Shown here: piece after piece, positions 7,653-17,326 of the stretch
Layout: every line of letters starts with the position of its first letter
Numbering within the stretch: the first letter of the stretch is position 1
Assembly (NCBI RefSeq): GCF_030733205.1
Contig: NZ_JASHJL010000032.1
Location: forward strand, 1 to 57,440
Reading direction: 5' to 3'
Source: Mameliella sp. MMSF_3455
Lineage (GTDB): Bacteria; Pseudomonadota; Alphaproteobacteria; Rhodobacterales; Rhodobacteraceae
DNA: 57,440 nucleotides
The notes under the pieces: generated by a model
The model's input: only the letters and a program-made list of their open reading frames with translations
Told to the model about the DNA's origin: nothing
Database searches by the model: none
Program-made: the position numbers and the translations under genes

Positions 7653-9700
7653 GGATGCCCATGCCTATTGAATTAAGCTTCTCAAATGGCGCAGCAATTC
7701 TGACCATAGACAATTCGCCGCTTAACCTAATCAACGCGGAGGTTCGGGCTGGAATACAACACTGTATCTCCCAAGTCCTCGAAACTGGCGCTACCAGGCT
7801 GATTATCACCGGTGCAGGAACGACGTTCGTCGCGGGCGCGGATGCGAAGGAATTCGGACAGTTGCCTGTTGATCCACAACTAAATGACGTGCTGTTGCAA
7901 CTTGCGCACCTTCCGATTCCGACTATCGCAGCCATCAACGGGGCTGCGCTTGGTGGGGGACTAGAGATTGCTCTGGCTTGCTGCTATCGCATCGCCTCAA
8001 CTTCTGCCAAACTGGGCTTGCCAGAGGTAAACTTGGGGATCGTGCCTGGCGCAGGGGGAACCCAAAGACTGCCGCGACTTATCGGTATTGAAGCTGCGCT
8101 TGACATGATTGTCACCGGGAAGGCTGTTTCCGCCGAGCAGGCACTGAAAATGGGACTGATCCAGCTGCTAGCCGATGACCCGCTTGGCGCGGCCATAGCT
8201 CTCGATGACGATGTACTTGAGGCGGCACAGGCACCCGACAATCTTCCTTCACCAAAGCCAAACCACGTCGCAGCGGAAGTCGCCCGAGCGCATGTAGCAC
8301 GGCGTATGCCTGGCCAGAATGCCCCGCATGTTGCGGTGGACCTGGTCGCGGCCAGCGCGATGACGCCGCTGCACGACGCACTGGCCAGCGAGCGCGCTGC
8401 GTTTTTGGACCTTCGTGCCTCGGATCAGGCGCGGGCCCTTAGGCACGTTTTCTTCACCGAGCGTACCGCAACCAACAAGGGGCGCACCTACCCCCGACCT
8501 TCCCGAGATGCTGAAACCGCCATCGTGGTCGGTGGTGGCAATATGGGAGCAGCTATTGCGTACACGCTAGCGACCGCAGGGATCTCGGTGACTGTCGTCG
8601 AACGCAGTGCCTCGTCCGCAGAGTGGGCCAGAGAAAACCTGCAAAAGCTGATTGATCAGGGTATCAGTCGCGGCATTCTGTCCCCCGATGCGGGAAAGGC
8701 GGTTGAGGACCGGCTGGTTACGGTCTCAGGCTATGACGCTCTGCCACCAACCGATCTAGCAATCGAGGCGGCCTTCGAGGATTTTGCGGTCAAGAGCGCG
8801 ATCTTGACCGAACTCGAAGGTGCTCTGCCGCCCGAGACGATTATTGCCACAAACACATCCTATCTCGATGTAAATCGGCTTTCTGATGGGTTGAAGCACC
8901 CAGCACGCTTTGTAGGGATTCATTTCTTCAGTCCTGCGCATATTATGAAGCTTCTGGAAGTCGTCAGGAGCGACCGAACGTCAGACGATACATTAGGTGC
9001 AGCATTTGTGCTGGCGCGCAGGCTTGGTAAAATCCCGGTACTGTCTGGTGTTTGCGATGGCTTCATCGGAAACCGAATTTTGTCTAGCTACCGTCACGCC
9101 GCTAATCGCCTTCTGGTGAAGGGGGCTATTGTCGACGAGATCGACGCGGCTATGCGCGGATTCGGTATGGCGATGGGTCCATATGCTGCACAGGACATGT
9201 CGGGGCTGGACATCGCCTACGCGAATATCCGTCGCAAGGCCGCTGCAGAAGGGAACTGCTGTGGTCACGTGCCCTTGGTCGAGCGGCTGGTCGAAAAGCA
9301 CAAACGCCTAGGACGCAAATCGGGCGCCGGATGGTACGACTATGGGCCGGACGGCAAACCCTCACCTTCGGAGCTGGTCGCTAGCGAAATACTCCGTGTC
9401 TCAGAAGAAATGAACTTCACTCGCCGGGAGTTCTCAGCTGACGAAATCGTAGAAAGGCTCTTGCTCGCAATGGTGGCGGAAGCCTGCGATATCCTTGACG
9501 AAGGCGTCGCAGAAAAACCGCAAGACATCGACCTAGTAATGATTCACGGCTACGGATTTCCCCGCTGGCGGGGAGGCCTGATGCACCACGCCAAAAATAT
9601 CGGCAAGGATCGGTTGGCCGCGCTCTTTAGCGCGCTTGTCAGAGAGGATCCTTGCGACTGGAGGGTGCCTCGTAATTTAGAAAGGGTTTTCGCGACCTGA
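7649..9700 (+). CDS. fadJ: fused enoyl-CoA hydratase / 3-hydroxyacyl-CoA dehydrogenase
   Basis: A 683-residue two-enzyme protein. Residues 1-190 form an enoyl-CoA hydratase domain with TTFVAGADAKEF, GGGLEIALACCYRIA and LPEVNLGIVPGAGGTQRLPRL. From about residue 290 a 3-hydroxyacyl-CoA dehydrogenase begins with the Rossmann motif VVGGGNMGAAIAYTLA, followed by RFVGIHFFSPAHIMKLLEVV and a C-terminal helical domain. It hydrates the enoyl-CoA and oxidises the product to 3-oxoacyl-CoA. The start is a GTG at 7649 (or ATG at 7655) overlapping the aldehyde dehydrogenase stop. An IS5-type remnant begins at or within a few bases of the stop codon, so the last residues may have been altered by the insertion. 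The conserved core is intact. Confidence 0.9.
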   Translation: MRMPMPIELSFSNGAAILTIDNSPLNLINAEVRAGIQHCISQVLETGATRLIITGAGTTFVAGADAKEFGQLPVDPQLNDVLLQLAHLPIPTIAAINGAALGGGLEIALACCYRIASTSAKLGLPEVNLGIVPGAGGTQRLPRLIGIEAALDMIVTGKAVSAEQALKMGLIQLLADDPLGAAIALDDDVLEAAQAPDNLPSPKPNHVAAEVARAHVARRMPGQNAPHVAVDLVAASAMTPLHDALASERAAFLDLRASDQARALRHVFFTERTATNKGRTYPRPSRDAETAIVVGGGNMGAAIAYTLATAGISVTVVERSASSAEWARENLQKLIDQGISRGILSPDAGKAVEDRLVTVSGYDALPPTDLAIEAAFEDFAVKSAILTELEGALPPETIIATNTSYLDVNRLSDGLKHPARFVGIHFFSPAHIMKLLEVVRSDRTSDDTLGAAFVLARRLGKIPVLSGVCDGFIGNRILSSYRHAANRLLVKGAIVDEIDAAMRGFGMAMGPYAAQDMSGLDIAYANIRRKAAAEGNCCGHVPLVERLVEKHKRLGRKSGAGWYDYGPDGKPSPSELVASEILRVSEEMNFTRREFSADEIVERLLLAMVAEACDILDEGVAEKPQDIDLVMIHGYGFPRWRGGLMHHAKNIGKDRLAALFSALVREDPCDWRVPRNLERVFAT

Positions 9701-10436
9701 CGGTCAAAGTCCCGCGCCATAAGGCGCTGCCCCAGCAACTTAACACAGTGCATCTTCGTCTCGACGCGGCTTAGGCGGTGATGGTCTTCCAAGACTTTGC
9801 GTTCTTACCTGGTGGGATAACGGCGTGGACGCCACGGTCCGCAATCGCGTCCTGGCATTTTCGTGTGTCATACGCACCGTCAGCCGTGACACTGCTGGTC
9901 TGCCGGGATCTGTTCAAGAAGGTTGGGTAACACTGGAGCGTCACCGATGTGGCTCCCGGTGATCTGAACAGCGCGCACTTCCAACGTTTGCTCGTCGATC
10001 CCGAGGTGGATCTTGCGCCAGACCCGTCGCTTGGGGCCGCCATGCTTGCGGGCATGCCACTCACCTTCAAGCTTGATCCCCGTGCTGTCCACCAACAAGT
10101 GCAACGGCCCTTTGGAGCCGCGATACGGGATGTTCACGGCCAGGGTCTTCTGGCGCCGGGACAGGGTGCTGAAGTCGAGCACCGTCCAGTCGAGACCGAT
10201 CAGCCGCAACAGGCTCTCGACGAACCCGGTCGCCTGTCGCAAGGCCATGCCGAACAGGACCTTCATCGAAAGACAGGTCTGGGTCGCGGCGTCGCTGTAA
10301 CTCTTCTGCCTGTCGGCACGGCCTCCCAGCTCATCTCGGGGTCAAACCAGATCGTCAGCGAGCCACGGCGCTTGAGCGCTTCGTTATAAGCGGGCCAGTT
10401 CATGGTCTTGTATGTCGGGGTTGTCGGTCTGCTCAT
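9697..10436 (-). pseudogene. decayed IS5-family transposase
   Basis: Fragments of one IS5-type DDE transposase are spread over three reading frames. The N-terminus starts at an ATG at 10436 (MSRPTTPTYKTMNWPAYNEA). After a frameshift near 10300 it continues as LSMKVLFGMALRQATGFVES and VDSTGIKLEGEWHARKHGG. Another shift near 9900 leads to VTADGAYDTRKCQDAIADRG, and a deletion joins this to the C-terminal ETKMHCVKLLGQRLMARDF. The C-terminus is cut off directly at the end of fadJ. About 245 residues' worth of DNA remains against roughly 310 normally, so the element is dead. I could not find intact terminal inverted repeats. Confidence 0.85.
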
Positions 10437-10760
10437 GCACCTCAGCTACCACGCTGGATTCATAAGATGAGTCCGACACGGGATTTGTGCATGCATGCCC
10501 CCATTGGTGCAAGTGATTTTTTGAACGGCGCGAGCGTGTGATCGGGTGCGGTCATGTATCAGGCCTCTGTGTGCGGCGCTGATGTAACCGCGGGCCGGTA
10601 TGGCGATGCGCGGACCAGAGGCATATCAACAAACCGAGCTCGGTGGCTCCTGCACAAATGCTGCTTTCTCTGACCCGGATCTGATCGATCCTTTGCCCTT
10701 ACTTTTCAGTGACCTCCTCACACTCCCAACTTACCGGGACGTCGTGGCATGCCGTCTTCG
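10437..10760. other. gap between two insertion-sequence remnants
   Basis: About 320 bases with no credible gene. The stretch should contain the outer end of the IS5-type remnant and the downstream end of the IS110-type remnant, but I could not define their borders or any target duplication. Confidence 0.4.
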
Positions 10761-11788
10761 CTATGCCATCGCCGCCACCGGATTCCGGTAATCCTCTTGT
10801 TTCATTATGATGGCCCAGAGGCCACGCGCCATCTTGTTGGCCAGCGCAATCGCGGCGACCCATGCGCGGCTTGCGGGTTAGTAGGCGTTTCAGCCAGCCA
10901 TTATTCGGTGTGTCAAACCGCTCGACAGCCTGGAGGACAGCCATAGCGCCAGAGACCAAGAGTGTCCGGAGTCGCGCTGTCGCATCTTCGAGGTCTTCCC
11001 GAGCCGGGCTTTGCCGCCCGTCGAGTGCTGCTTCGGCACAAGCCCAAGCCAGGCGGCAAAATCGCACCCGCGCCGGAAGGTGGCCAGGTCACGGGCAAAT
11101 GTCTCGATCGCAAGCGCCGTGACAGGAACCACGCCCGGCATGGTTTGTGTTCGGCGCACCAAGTCGGCTTTCTTGGCGGCACATCGCATCTTCGCGTCAA
11201 GCTCTGCAACACGCGTATTCAGCCCCTCAATCTGCCCCAGATACATCCGGCCGAGGTCACGAACCTCAGCATGCAGCGCGGTGTCATCACCTGCGATTGC
11301 GTCCGCGAGTCGCTTGAGATGGGCAGGCCCGCGGGCCGCGACCAATCCGTGTTCGGCGAGGTGGCCGCGTAAAGCGTTGATCATCTGGGGGCGCTGGCCG
11401 ACAAACATCTGCCGCGTGCGAAACAGCATGGCACGGGCCTGCTGATCTTCCGTCTTCACTGCGAAAAAGCGCATGGTTGGACGCAATGCAGCCTCCAAGA
11501 TGGCCTCTGCATCGGTCGCATCATTCTTCTGGCGTTTGACGAACGGCTTCACATAGACCGGCGGTATCAACCGCACGTCGCACCCCAGCTTCTCAAATTC
11601 GCGGCCCCAGCCATGCGCCGTGGCCACGCCTCCATGGCGATCATGCATTTGGGTTGCTGTGCCACGAACGCGAGAAACTGGCCTCGTGAAAGCTTTTTGC
11701 GAAACGCGACTGACCCATCATTGTACGCACCATGCAACTGGATAACGCGCTTTGCCAAGTCGACACCGATAATTTTAATTTCGGACAT
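10761..11788 (-). pseudogene. decayed IS110-family transposase
   Basis: One IS110-type transposase broken by at least three frameshifts. The N-terminal RuvC-like part starts at 11788 with KIIGVDLAKRVIQLHGA and runs to MIAMEA. A shift near 11625 leads to DVRLIPPVYVKPFVKRQKND, then a helical region, and the C-terminal Tnp20-type part with TMPGVVPVTALAIETF and GCDFAAWLGLVPKQHSTGGK. Further shifts near 10990 and 10850 precede LLVSGAMAVLQAV and finally ALANKMARGLWAIIMK, ending at a stop at 10761-10763. The length is close to full, so decay is by small indels. It sits in tandem with the IS5-type remnant between fadJ and the esterase gene. Confidence 0.88.
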
Positions 11789-12075
11789 AGATGCTCCTTC
11801 CTTCTGTGATGGCTTTTAACGCTCATCATAGTGGCACATTGCGATGCCGTCGGGAGGGGGTATCCACGCCATCAACAGAGCCTAGTAACGGGCATATCTG
11901 CCTCACGACAGGCTGAGCACGATCATACTATTTCCAAAGCAGGATTGTTCAATACATGGCGCATTTTTCGCCCTTACTCTGAGATAATTGGCGTATGCCG
12001 TTGACCGTTTGACGTCTTCGAGATTGGCGACGTCAGTTGGTGGCTTTGCCAAATGTTATGCTTGGGAGGATAAAC

Positions 12076-12978
12076 ATGGAAATCAGTAGAGAAGCCGATA
12101 CGCTGCGGGCGCTTTATCAGAATTGGACCGATCAGATGGTCGAGAACCCAGACCTGACGATCGCGAACCTGCGCAGCATGTTCGATGAATGGGGGCAGCC
12201 CGCACTAGAGCCGGAAAACGTTAGCTACAAAAGCGATCATGTCGGAGGAGTTGAGGCTATCTGGGCCCTACCAGCCGGGGCAGATACCTCGCGTGTAATT
12301 GTTTACACTCATGGTGGCGGCTTTGCCGTCGGCTCAGCCGATAGTCATCGAAAAATGGCAGGGCACCTCGCTAAGGTGCTTGGGGTTACGTCGGTGATCC
12401 TGCACTATCGGCGCGCACCCGAGCACCCATTTCCGGCGCAGATCGAAGATGCAGTAGCCGCATACAAAGCGCTGCTGGATAAGGGTTTCAAGGCAAGAAA
12501 TATTCTGACGGCTGGCGACAGTGCTGGCGGCAATCTTGCCATCGCCAGCGTGCTGAAGTTACGCGAACTTGGGTTGCCACTGCCCGGAGCGGTCATCGCC
12601 TATTCGCCCTGGCTCGACATGGCGATGCGCGGGGAAACACTGGAAACCAACGCGGAAACCGATGCGCTAGTCGGCAAACCGATCCTCGAAGCGATGGCGG
12701 GGATGTTCCTCGGTGAAGGCACGGATCCGCTTAATCCGTTGGCCAACCCGCTGGAGAACGATTTCACCGGTTACCCGCCGCTTTATATCAATGCCGGAGG
12801 GGCTGAGACGCTTAGGAGCGATGCCGAGCGGTTGCACGAAAAGGCCAAGGCACAGGGCGTAAATGTGACCCTGTCTATCGTCGAAGGCATGCAGCATGTC
12901 TTTCCCGCGCTTTCGGGACGCGCGCCCGAGGCGAACGAGGAACTTGGTCGCATCGCCGCATGGTATCAGGCCCTCTGA
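12076..12978 (+). CDS. alpha/beta hydrolase (HSL family), probable lactone esterase
   Basis: A 300-residue hydrolase of the hormone-sensitive-lipase family. The oxyanion motif HGGGF lies near residue 78. The nucleophile serine is in GDSAGGNLA near residue 150. The acid is likely the aspartate in GGAETLRSDAERL near 245, and the histidine is in GMQHVFPALSG near 275. The caprolactone hydrolases (ChnC) of cyclohexanol degraders are of this family, and the next gene encodes a cyclohexanone monooxygenase, so opening of epsilon-caprolactone to 6-hydroxyhexanoate is the likely role. The ATG at 12076 is chosen because GGGAGG lies about five bases before it; an in-frame ATG at 12037 lacks a ribosome site. 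Confidence 0.87.
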   Translation: MEISREADTLRALYQNWTDQMVENPDLTIANLRSMFDEWGQPALEPENVSYKSDHVGGVEAIWALPAGADTSRVIVYTHGGGFAVGSADSHRKMAGHLAKVLGVTSVILHYRRAPEHPFPAQIEDAVAAYKALLDKGFKARNILTAGDSAGGNLAIASVLKLRELGLPLPGAVIAYSPWLDMAMRGETLETNAETDALVGKPILEAMAGMFLGEGTDPLNPLANPLENDFTGYPPLYINAGGAETLRSDAERLHEKAKAQGVNVTLSIVEGMQHVFPALSGRAPEANEELGRIAAWYQAL

Positions 12979-12998
12979 CACCTGTACTCGCACTGCAT

Positions 12999-13022
12999 TG
13001 CGGTGCGGTGCGGTGCGGTGCG
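12999..13022. repeat. pentanucleotide tandem repeat
   Basis: About four and a half head-to-tail copies of CGGTG lie between the esterase gene and the monooxygenase gene, roughly 80 bases before the latter's start. A five-base unit in a leader could vary in number by slippage; here it would alter only leader length. Confidence 0.7.
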
Positions 13023-13103
13023 AGAGAAACCCCTACGACACATTCATCTGCCATCTCACCCGCAAACTGCGGGGCGGAGCAGTCTTACTCTGGGAGGAGT
13101 GAC

Positions 13104-14741
13104 ATGAACATTCAGACTGAGATTACTAAAACATCCGGAGCGGATTACGACGCAGTCGTCATTGGCGCGGGCTTCGGCGGGCTTTACGCCGTCCACAAAC
13201 TTCGCAACGAGCAGGGACTGAACGTCCGGGGCTATGACAGCGCCAGTGACGTTGGCGGCACCTGGTGGTGGAACCGATATCCCGGTGCGCTGTCGGACAC
13301 GGAAAGCTATGTCTACCGCTATTCTTTTGACAAAGAGTTGCTTCAAAAAGGCCGCTGGAAAACGCGGTATCTGACCCAGCCCGAGATCCTCGAATACATG
13401 AACGAGGTGGCGGATCATCTCGATCTCCGACGCAGCTACAAGTTCGACACCAAGGTGGACGGCGCGCACTATAATGAAAAAACCGGTCTCTGGAACGTGA
13501 TCACTGATAGTGGTGAGACAGTTACCGCCAAATACCTTGTCACTGGCCTCGGTCTCTTGTCCGCAACGAATGTTCCAAAATTCAAGGGCATCGATGATTT
13601 CAAAGGCCGTATCTTACACACAGGTGCCTGGCCCGAGGGAGTGGACTTGAGCAACAAACGCGTGGGCATTATCGGCACCGGCTCGACGGGTGTTCAGGTT
13701 ATCACTGCAACGGCACCAATTGCAAAACACCTGACTGTTTTTCAGCGCTCTGCACAATATGTCGTGCCGATTGGGAACACCCCGCAAGACGATGCTACCA
13801 TCGCCGAGCAAAAGGCGAACTACGATAATATCTGGAATCAAGTGAAGAATTCTGTTGTGGCCTTCGGCTTCGAAGAAAGCGCCGAACCCGCCGAAACCGC
13901 CTCGCCCGAGGAACGGGAGCGGGTCTTCGAAGCCGCCTGGCAGCGCGGCGGTGGTTTCTATTTCATGTTTGGCACCTTTTGCGATATTGCGACCAGCCAA
14001 GTGGCCAATGATGCGGCCGCTGACTTCATCAAGGGCAAAATCAAGAAAATCGTGAAGGACCCCAAGGTCGCAGAGAAACTGACGCCGAAGGACCTTTACG
14101 CCAAGCGCCCGCTTTGCGGAAACAACTATTACGAGGTCTACAACCGAGACAACGTGACCCTCGCCGACGTGAAGGCCGATCCGATCGCAGAGTTCACTCC
14201 GAACGGCATTCGTCTCGAAAGCGGCGAGGAGCATGAGCTTGACATCGTAATCTTTGCCACTGGTTTCGATGCGGTCGACGGCAATTACGTCAAAATGGAC
14301 CTCCGCGGACGCGGAGGCGTGACCATGCGCGACACTTGGAAGGAAGGCCCACTCGGTTACCTCGGCATGATGGAGGTAGACTTCCCTAACTTCTTCATGA
14401 TCCTTGGCCCTAATGGCCCCTTCACTAACCTGCCCCCCAGCATTGAGACGCAAGTTGAATGGATCGCTGACACGATTTGCGCAATGGAAAAAGAGGGGGT
14501 TCAAAGTGTGGAGCCAACCGTGGAAGCGCGCGATGCTTGGGTTCGCACCTGTCGTGAAATCGCCGACATGACACTCTTCCCCAAAGCTGAAAGCTGGATC
14601 TTCGGCGCAAATATCCCCGGAAAGAAGAATGCAGTAATGTTCTACATGGCCGGGATTGGCAATTACCGAAATGCCATTAATGCAGTGAAGGAGGAAGGTT
14701 ATACATCCCTGATCCGCAACCGCACTGCCGAGAAGGTGTAA
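13104..14741 (+). CDS. chnB: cyclohexanone-type Baeyer-Villiger monooxygenase
   Basis: A 545-residue class B flavin monooxygenase. The FAD Rossmann motif VIGAGFGGLYAVHKL is at residues about 17-31, then GGTWWWNRYPGALSDTES near 51-68. The Baeyer-Villiger fingerprint FKGRILHTGAWPE is near 165, followed by the NADPH Rossmann motif VGIIGTGSTGVQV. The whole length can be matched by eye to the Acinetobacter cyclohexanone monooxygenase, including GPNGPFTNLPPSIE and SWIFGANIPGKKN near the C-terminus. It inserts oxygen next to a cyclic ketone to give a lactone. The ATG at 13104 has GGGAGGAG about five bases upstream; the longer in-frame extension would be translated tandem repeat. It is co-directional with the esterase and SDR genes. 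Confidence 0.93.
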   Translation: MNIQTEITKTSGADYDAVVIGAGFGGLYAVHKLRNEQGLNVRGYDSASDVGGTWWWNRYPGALSDTESYVYRYSFDKELLQKGRWKTRYLTQPEILEYMNEVADHLDLRRSYKFDTKVDGAHYNEKTGLWNVITDSGETVTAKYLVTGLGLLSATNVPKFKGIDDFKGRILHTGAWPEGVDLSNKRVGIIGTGSTGVQVITATAPIAKHLTVFQRSAQYVVPIGNTPQDDATIAEQKANYDNIWNQVKNSVVAFGFEESAEPAETASPEERERVFEAAWQRGGGFYFMFGTFCDIATSQVANDAAADFIKGKIKKIVKDPKVAEKLTPKDLYAKRPLCGNNYYEVYNRDNVTLADVKADPIAEFTPNGIRLESGEEHELDIVIFATGFDAVDGNYVKMDLRGRGGVTMRDTWKEGPLGYLGMMEVDFPNFFMILGPNGPFTNLPPSIETQVEWIADTICAMEKEGVQSVEPTVEARDAWVRTCREIADMTLFPKAESWIFGANIPGKKNAVMFYMAGIGNYRNAINAVKEEGYTSLIRNRTAEKV

Positions 14742-14813
14742 AGAATTCCGCCGGGCATCAAGAATCCCCGGCGGAACCAATTAAATTTGTTCATGAAAAC
14801 TAGGGAGAGAGAT

Positions 14814-15569
14814 TTGGGAAGGGTATTCGGAAAAGTCGCACTGGTAACAGGTGGAGCGATGGGCATGGGAAAAGCCCATTGTGAAACGCTGGCACGTGAA
14901 GGTGCGCATGTATTTGTAACCGACCGTGACACGGAAGCGGCTGAAAGCGTAGTGAAAGGTATCATTGAAGCCGGAGGGAAGGCGGAATTCATTCAACATG
15001 ACGTGACGCTTGAAGAAGATTGGAAGAATGTCATCTCTACGGTGCAATCAAGTGCTGGTCGGCTTGATGTGCTAGTGAACAACGCTGGCATTCTCATTCT
15101 TAAGCCGCTCCACGAAACCTCGCCTGACGAATTTGACATGACGTTCAACGTCAATGTACGCGGTATTTATCTCGGCATCCGAGCCGCGGTTCCATTGATG
15201 AAAGAGGCCGAAAAGGCATCTATTATCAATATTTCTTCAATCTATGGGATTGTTGGAGCCGCTTCGGCGGGAGCCTACATTGGATCCAAAGGCGCCGTAC
15301 GGATGTTGACGAAATCCTGCGCAGTCGACCTGGCTGAAAGTGGCATACGCGTGAATTCGATCCATCCCGGTGTCATCGATACTCCCATGACAAAAGATCT
15401 GCTACACGCCGACGAAGTTACCCGGCAGGCAATTCTGGGGGCGACGCTGCTCAAGCGACCAAGCAAACCTGAAGAGGTTTCGAATGCGGTCCTGTTCCTC
15501 GCATCGGATGAGTCATCGTTCGTTCACGGAGCAGAGATTGTAGTAGATGGCGGTTATACTGCGAATTGA
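14814..15569 (+). CDS. SDR-family NAD(P)-dependent alcohol dehydrogenase
   Basis: About 251 residues, typical for classical short-chain dehydrogenases. The cofactor motif TGGAMGMGKAH is near residue 13, NNAGI near 87, the serine in IINISSIYG near 138 and the catalytic YxxxK in AYIGSKGAV near 153. The proline-glycine turn HPGVIDTPM follows. In this island it is the natural candidate to oxidise cyclohexanol to cyclohexanone. A TTG at 14814 is preferred as start because AGGGAGAGA lies just before it and the protein then opens with the usual short GRVFGKVALVTGG. An ATG at 14793 and a TTG at 14787 are also in frame. It follows the monooxygenase gene closely and is probably co-transcribed. Confidence 0.88.
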   Translation: MGRVFGKVALVTGGAMGMGKAHCETLAREGAHVFVTDRDTEAAESVVKGIIEAGGKAEFIQHDVTLEEDWKNVISTVQSSAGRLDVLVNNAGILILKPLHETSPDEFDMTFNVNVRGIYLGIRAAVPLMKEAEKASIINISSIYGIVGAASAGAYIGSKGAVRMLTKSCAVDLAESGIRVNSIHPGVIDTPMTKDLLHADEVTRQAILGATLLKRPSKPEEVSNAVLFLASDESSFVHGAEIVVDGGYTAN

Positions 15570-15585
15570 CAGGGACCCATCCCGA

Positions 15586-15612
15586 GTAACGGCTCGGAAT
15601 CCGGGCCGTTAC
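15586..15612. terminator. hairpin between SDR gene and etfB
   Basis: GTAACGGC and GCCGTTAC are exact 8-base arms around an 11-base loop, which itself contains CGGA-a-TCCG. No clear run of T follows on the plus strand, so this could be a weak terminator, an attenuator or an mRNA-stabilising stem between the two genes. Confidence 0.45.
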
Positions 15613-15645
15613 CACCATTGCAAATTTTGAAAACGATAAAAGCCA

Positions 15646-16404
15646 ATGAAAATAATTGCTCCTATAAAACGCCTAATTGACCACAACGTGAAGGTTCGCG
15701 TTAAGGCGGACGGGAGCGGAGTTGATCTCGCGAATGTGAAGATGTCGATGAACCCGTTCGACGAGATTGCGGTCGAAGAGGCGATCCGGCTGAAGGAAGC
15801 GGGCAAGGCGGACGAGGTTGTCGTCGTCTCGATCGGCGTGAAGCAGGCGCAGGAAACGCTGCGCACGGCGCTGGCGATGGGCGCGGACCGGGCGATCCTG
15901 GTTGTGGCCGCCGATGACGTGCACCAGGACATCGAGCCGCTGGCGGTGGCCAAGATCCTGAAGGCCGTGATCGACGCCGAGGCGCCGGGCCTGGTGATCG
16001 CGGGCAAGCAGGCGATCGACAATGACATGAACGCCACCGGCCAGATGCTGGCGGCGCTGCTGGGCTGGGGCCAGGCGACCTATGCCTCCGAGGTCGGGAT
16101 CGAAGGCGATCATGCCGTCGTGACCCGCGAAGTGGATGGCGGGTTGCAGACGATCAAGGTCAAGCTGCCGGCGATCGTCACCGCCGATTTGCGCCTGAAC
16201 GAGCCGCGCTATGCCTCGCTGCCCAACATCATGAAGGCCAAGAAGAAGCCGCTGGATGAGAAGACCGCCGCCGATTACGGCGTCGATGTCACCCCGCGCC
16301 TGGAGATTGTGAAAACCGCCGAGCCCGCCGCACGGTCGGCAGGCGAGATGGTCGGCTCGGTCGACGAGCTGGTGTCGAAACTGAAAGAAAAGGGGATCGT
16401 GTAA
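15646..16404 (+). CDS. etfB: electron transfer flavoprotein beta subunit
   Basis: A 252-residue ETF beta subunit of normal length. It opens with [18 protein letters not shown], has [21 protein letters not shown] near residue 35 and [21 protein letters not shown] near 122, followed by the AMP/FAD-contact region. With EtfA it carries electrons from acyl-CoA dehydrogenase to ETF-quinone oxidoreductase. Linkage to an acyl-CoA dehydrogenase gene in the same island suggests a dedicated pair. From about base 15720 the codons become strongly G/C-ending, unlike the first 60 bases and the flanking SDR and thiolase genes. This hints at replacement by, or descent from, a housekeeping etfB. No strong ribosome site precedes the ATG. 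Confidence 0.95.
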   Translation: MKIIAPIKRLIDHNVKVRVKADGSGVDLANVKMSMNPFDEIAVEEAIRLKEAGKADEVVVVSIGVKQAQETLRTALAMGADRAILVVAADDVHQDIEPLAVAKILKAVIDAEAPGLVIAGKQAIDNDMNATGQMLAALLGWGQATYASEVGIEGDHAVVTREVDGGLQTIKVKLPAIVTADLRLNEPRYASLPNIMKAKKKPLDEKTAADYGVDVTPRLEIVKTAEPAARSAGEMVGSVDELVSKLKEKGIV

Positions 16405-17324
16405 TGGCTGTTCTTCTCCTTGCAGAAATCGCCGGTGGCGCGCTGGCGCTGGACGCCACCGCCAAGGCGGTGACCGCTGCCAAATCGCTGGGCGATGTGA
16501 CCGTTCTGGTTGCGGGCCCTGCTGCTGCGGGTCAGGCCGCGTCGCAGATCGACGGCGTGGCGAAGGTTGTGGTCGCGGATGACGCGGCCTACGCCAACGG
16601 CCTGGCCGAGCCGGTCGCCGATCTGGTGGTCAGCCTGGCAGGCAATTATGAACATATCGTTGCTCCCTCCACGGCAAGCGCGAAAAACATCCTGCCGCGC
16701 GTTGCGGCGCTGCTGGATGTGATGGTTCTGTCGGACGTGACGGCCATCCTGGACGGGTCCACGTTCGAGCGCCCGATCTACGCGGGCAACGCGATGCAGA
16801 CGGTAAAGTCCAACGATTCCAAGAAGTTACTGACCGTCCGCACCACCGCCTTCGACGCGGCTGGCCAGGGTGGCTCGGCCGCCGTCGAGGCCATCGCAGC
16901 AGCCGGCAACGCGGGCCTGAGCGCCTGGGTCGAGGACAAGGTCGCGGCGTCGGATCGTCCGGAACTGACCTCGGCCAAGGTCGTGGTCTCGGGCGGGCGC
17001 GGCGTCGGTTCCGAGGAAAATTTCGCGATTATTGAAGCACTTGCGGACAAACTGGGTGCTGCCGTCGGCGCCTCGCGCGCGGCGGTGGATAGCGGGTTCG
17101 CACCGAACGACTGGCAGGTCGGCCAGACCGGCAAGGTCGTGGCGCCCGAGCTGTACATCGCGGTCGGGATTTCCGGGGCAATTCAACACCTTGCAGGCAT
17201 GAAGGACAGCAAGGTCATCGTCGCCATCAACAAGGATGAAGAGGCCCAGATCTTCCAGGTCGCCGACTACGGCCTGGTCGCAGACCTGCTCGACGCCGTC
17301 CCGGATATGACAAAGGCACTCTAA
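16404..17324 (+). CDS. etfA: electron transfer flavoprotein alpha subunit
   Basis: A 306-residue ETF alpha subunit. The C-terminal FAD-binding domain shows [20 protein letters not shown] near residue 193, [11 protein letters not shown], and [20 protein letters not shown], then [19 protein letters not shown]. Its ATG shares one base with the etfB stop (TAATG), so the two are translationally coupled. It binds the FAD that shuttles electrons from acyl-CoA dehydrogenase. Its codon usage matches etfB and is more G/C-ending than in the following thiolase gene. Confidence 0.95.
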   Translation: MAVLLLAEIAGGALALDATAKAVTAAKSLGDVTVLVAGPAAAGQAASQIDGVAKVVVADDAAYANGLAEPVADLVVSLAGNYEHIVAPSTASAKNILPRVAALLDVMVLSDVTAILDGSTFERPIYAGNAMQTVKSNDSKKLLTVRTTAFDAAGQGGSAAVEAIAAAGNAGLSAWVEDKVAASDRPELTSAKVVVSGGRGVGSEENFAIIEALADKLGAAVGASRAAVDSGFAPNDWQVGQTGKVVAPELYIAVGISGAIQHLAGMKDSKVIVAINKDEEAQIFQVADYGLVADLLDAVPDMTKAL

Positions 17325-17326
17325 GA

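Noticed and set aside
11831-11860. TGGCAC followed by TTGC resembling a sigma-54 promoter
   Set aside because: The spacing between the two elements is far too short for a -24/-12 promoter.
13614-14780. 388-codon leftward frame over the monooxygenase gene
   Set aside because: Antisense shadow; the forward frame matches cyclohexanone monooxygenase along its full length.
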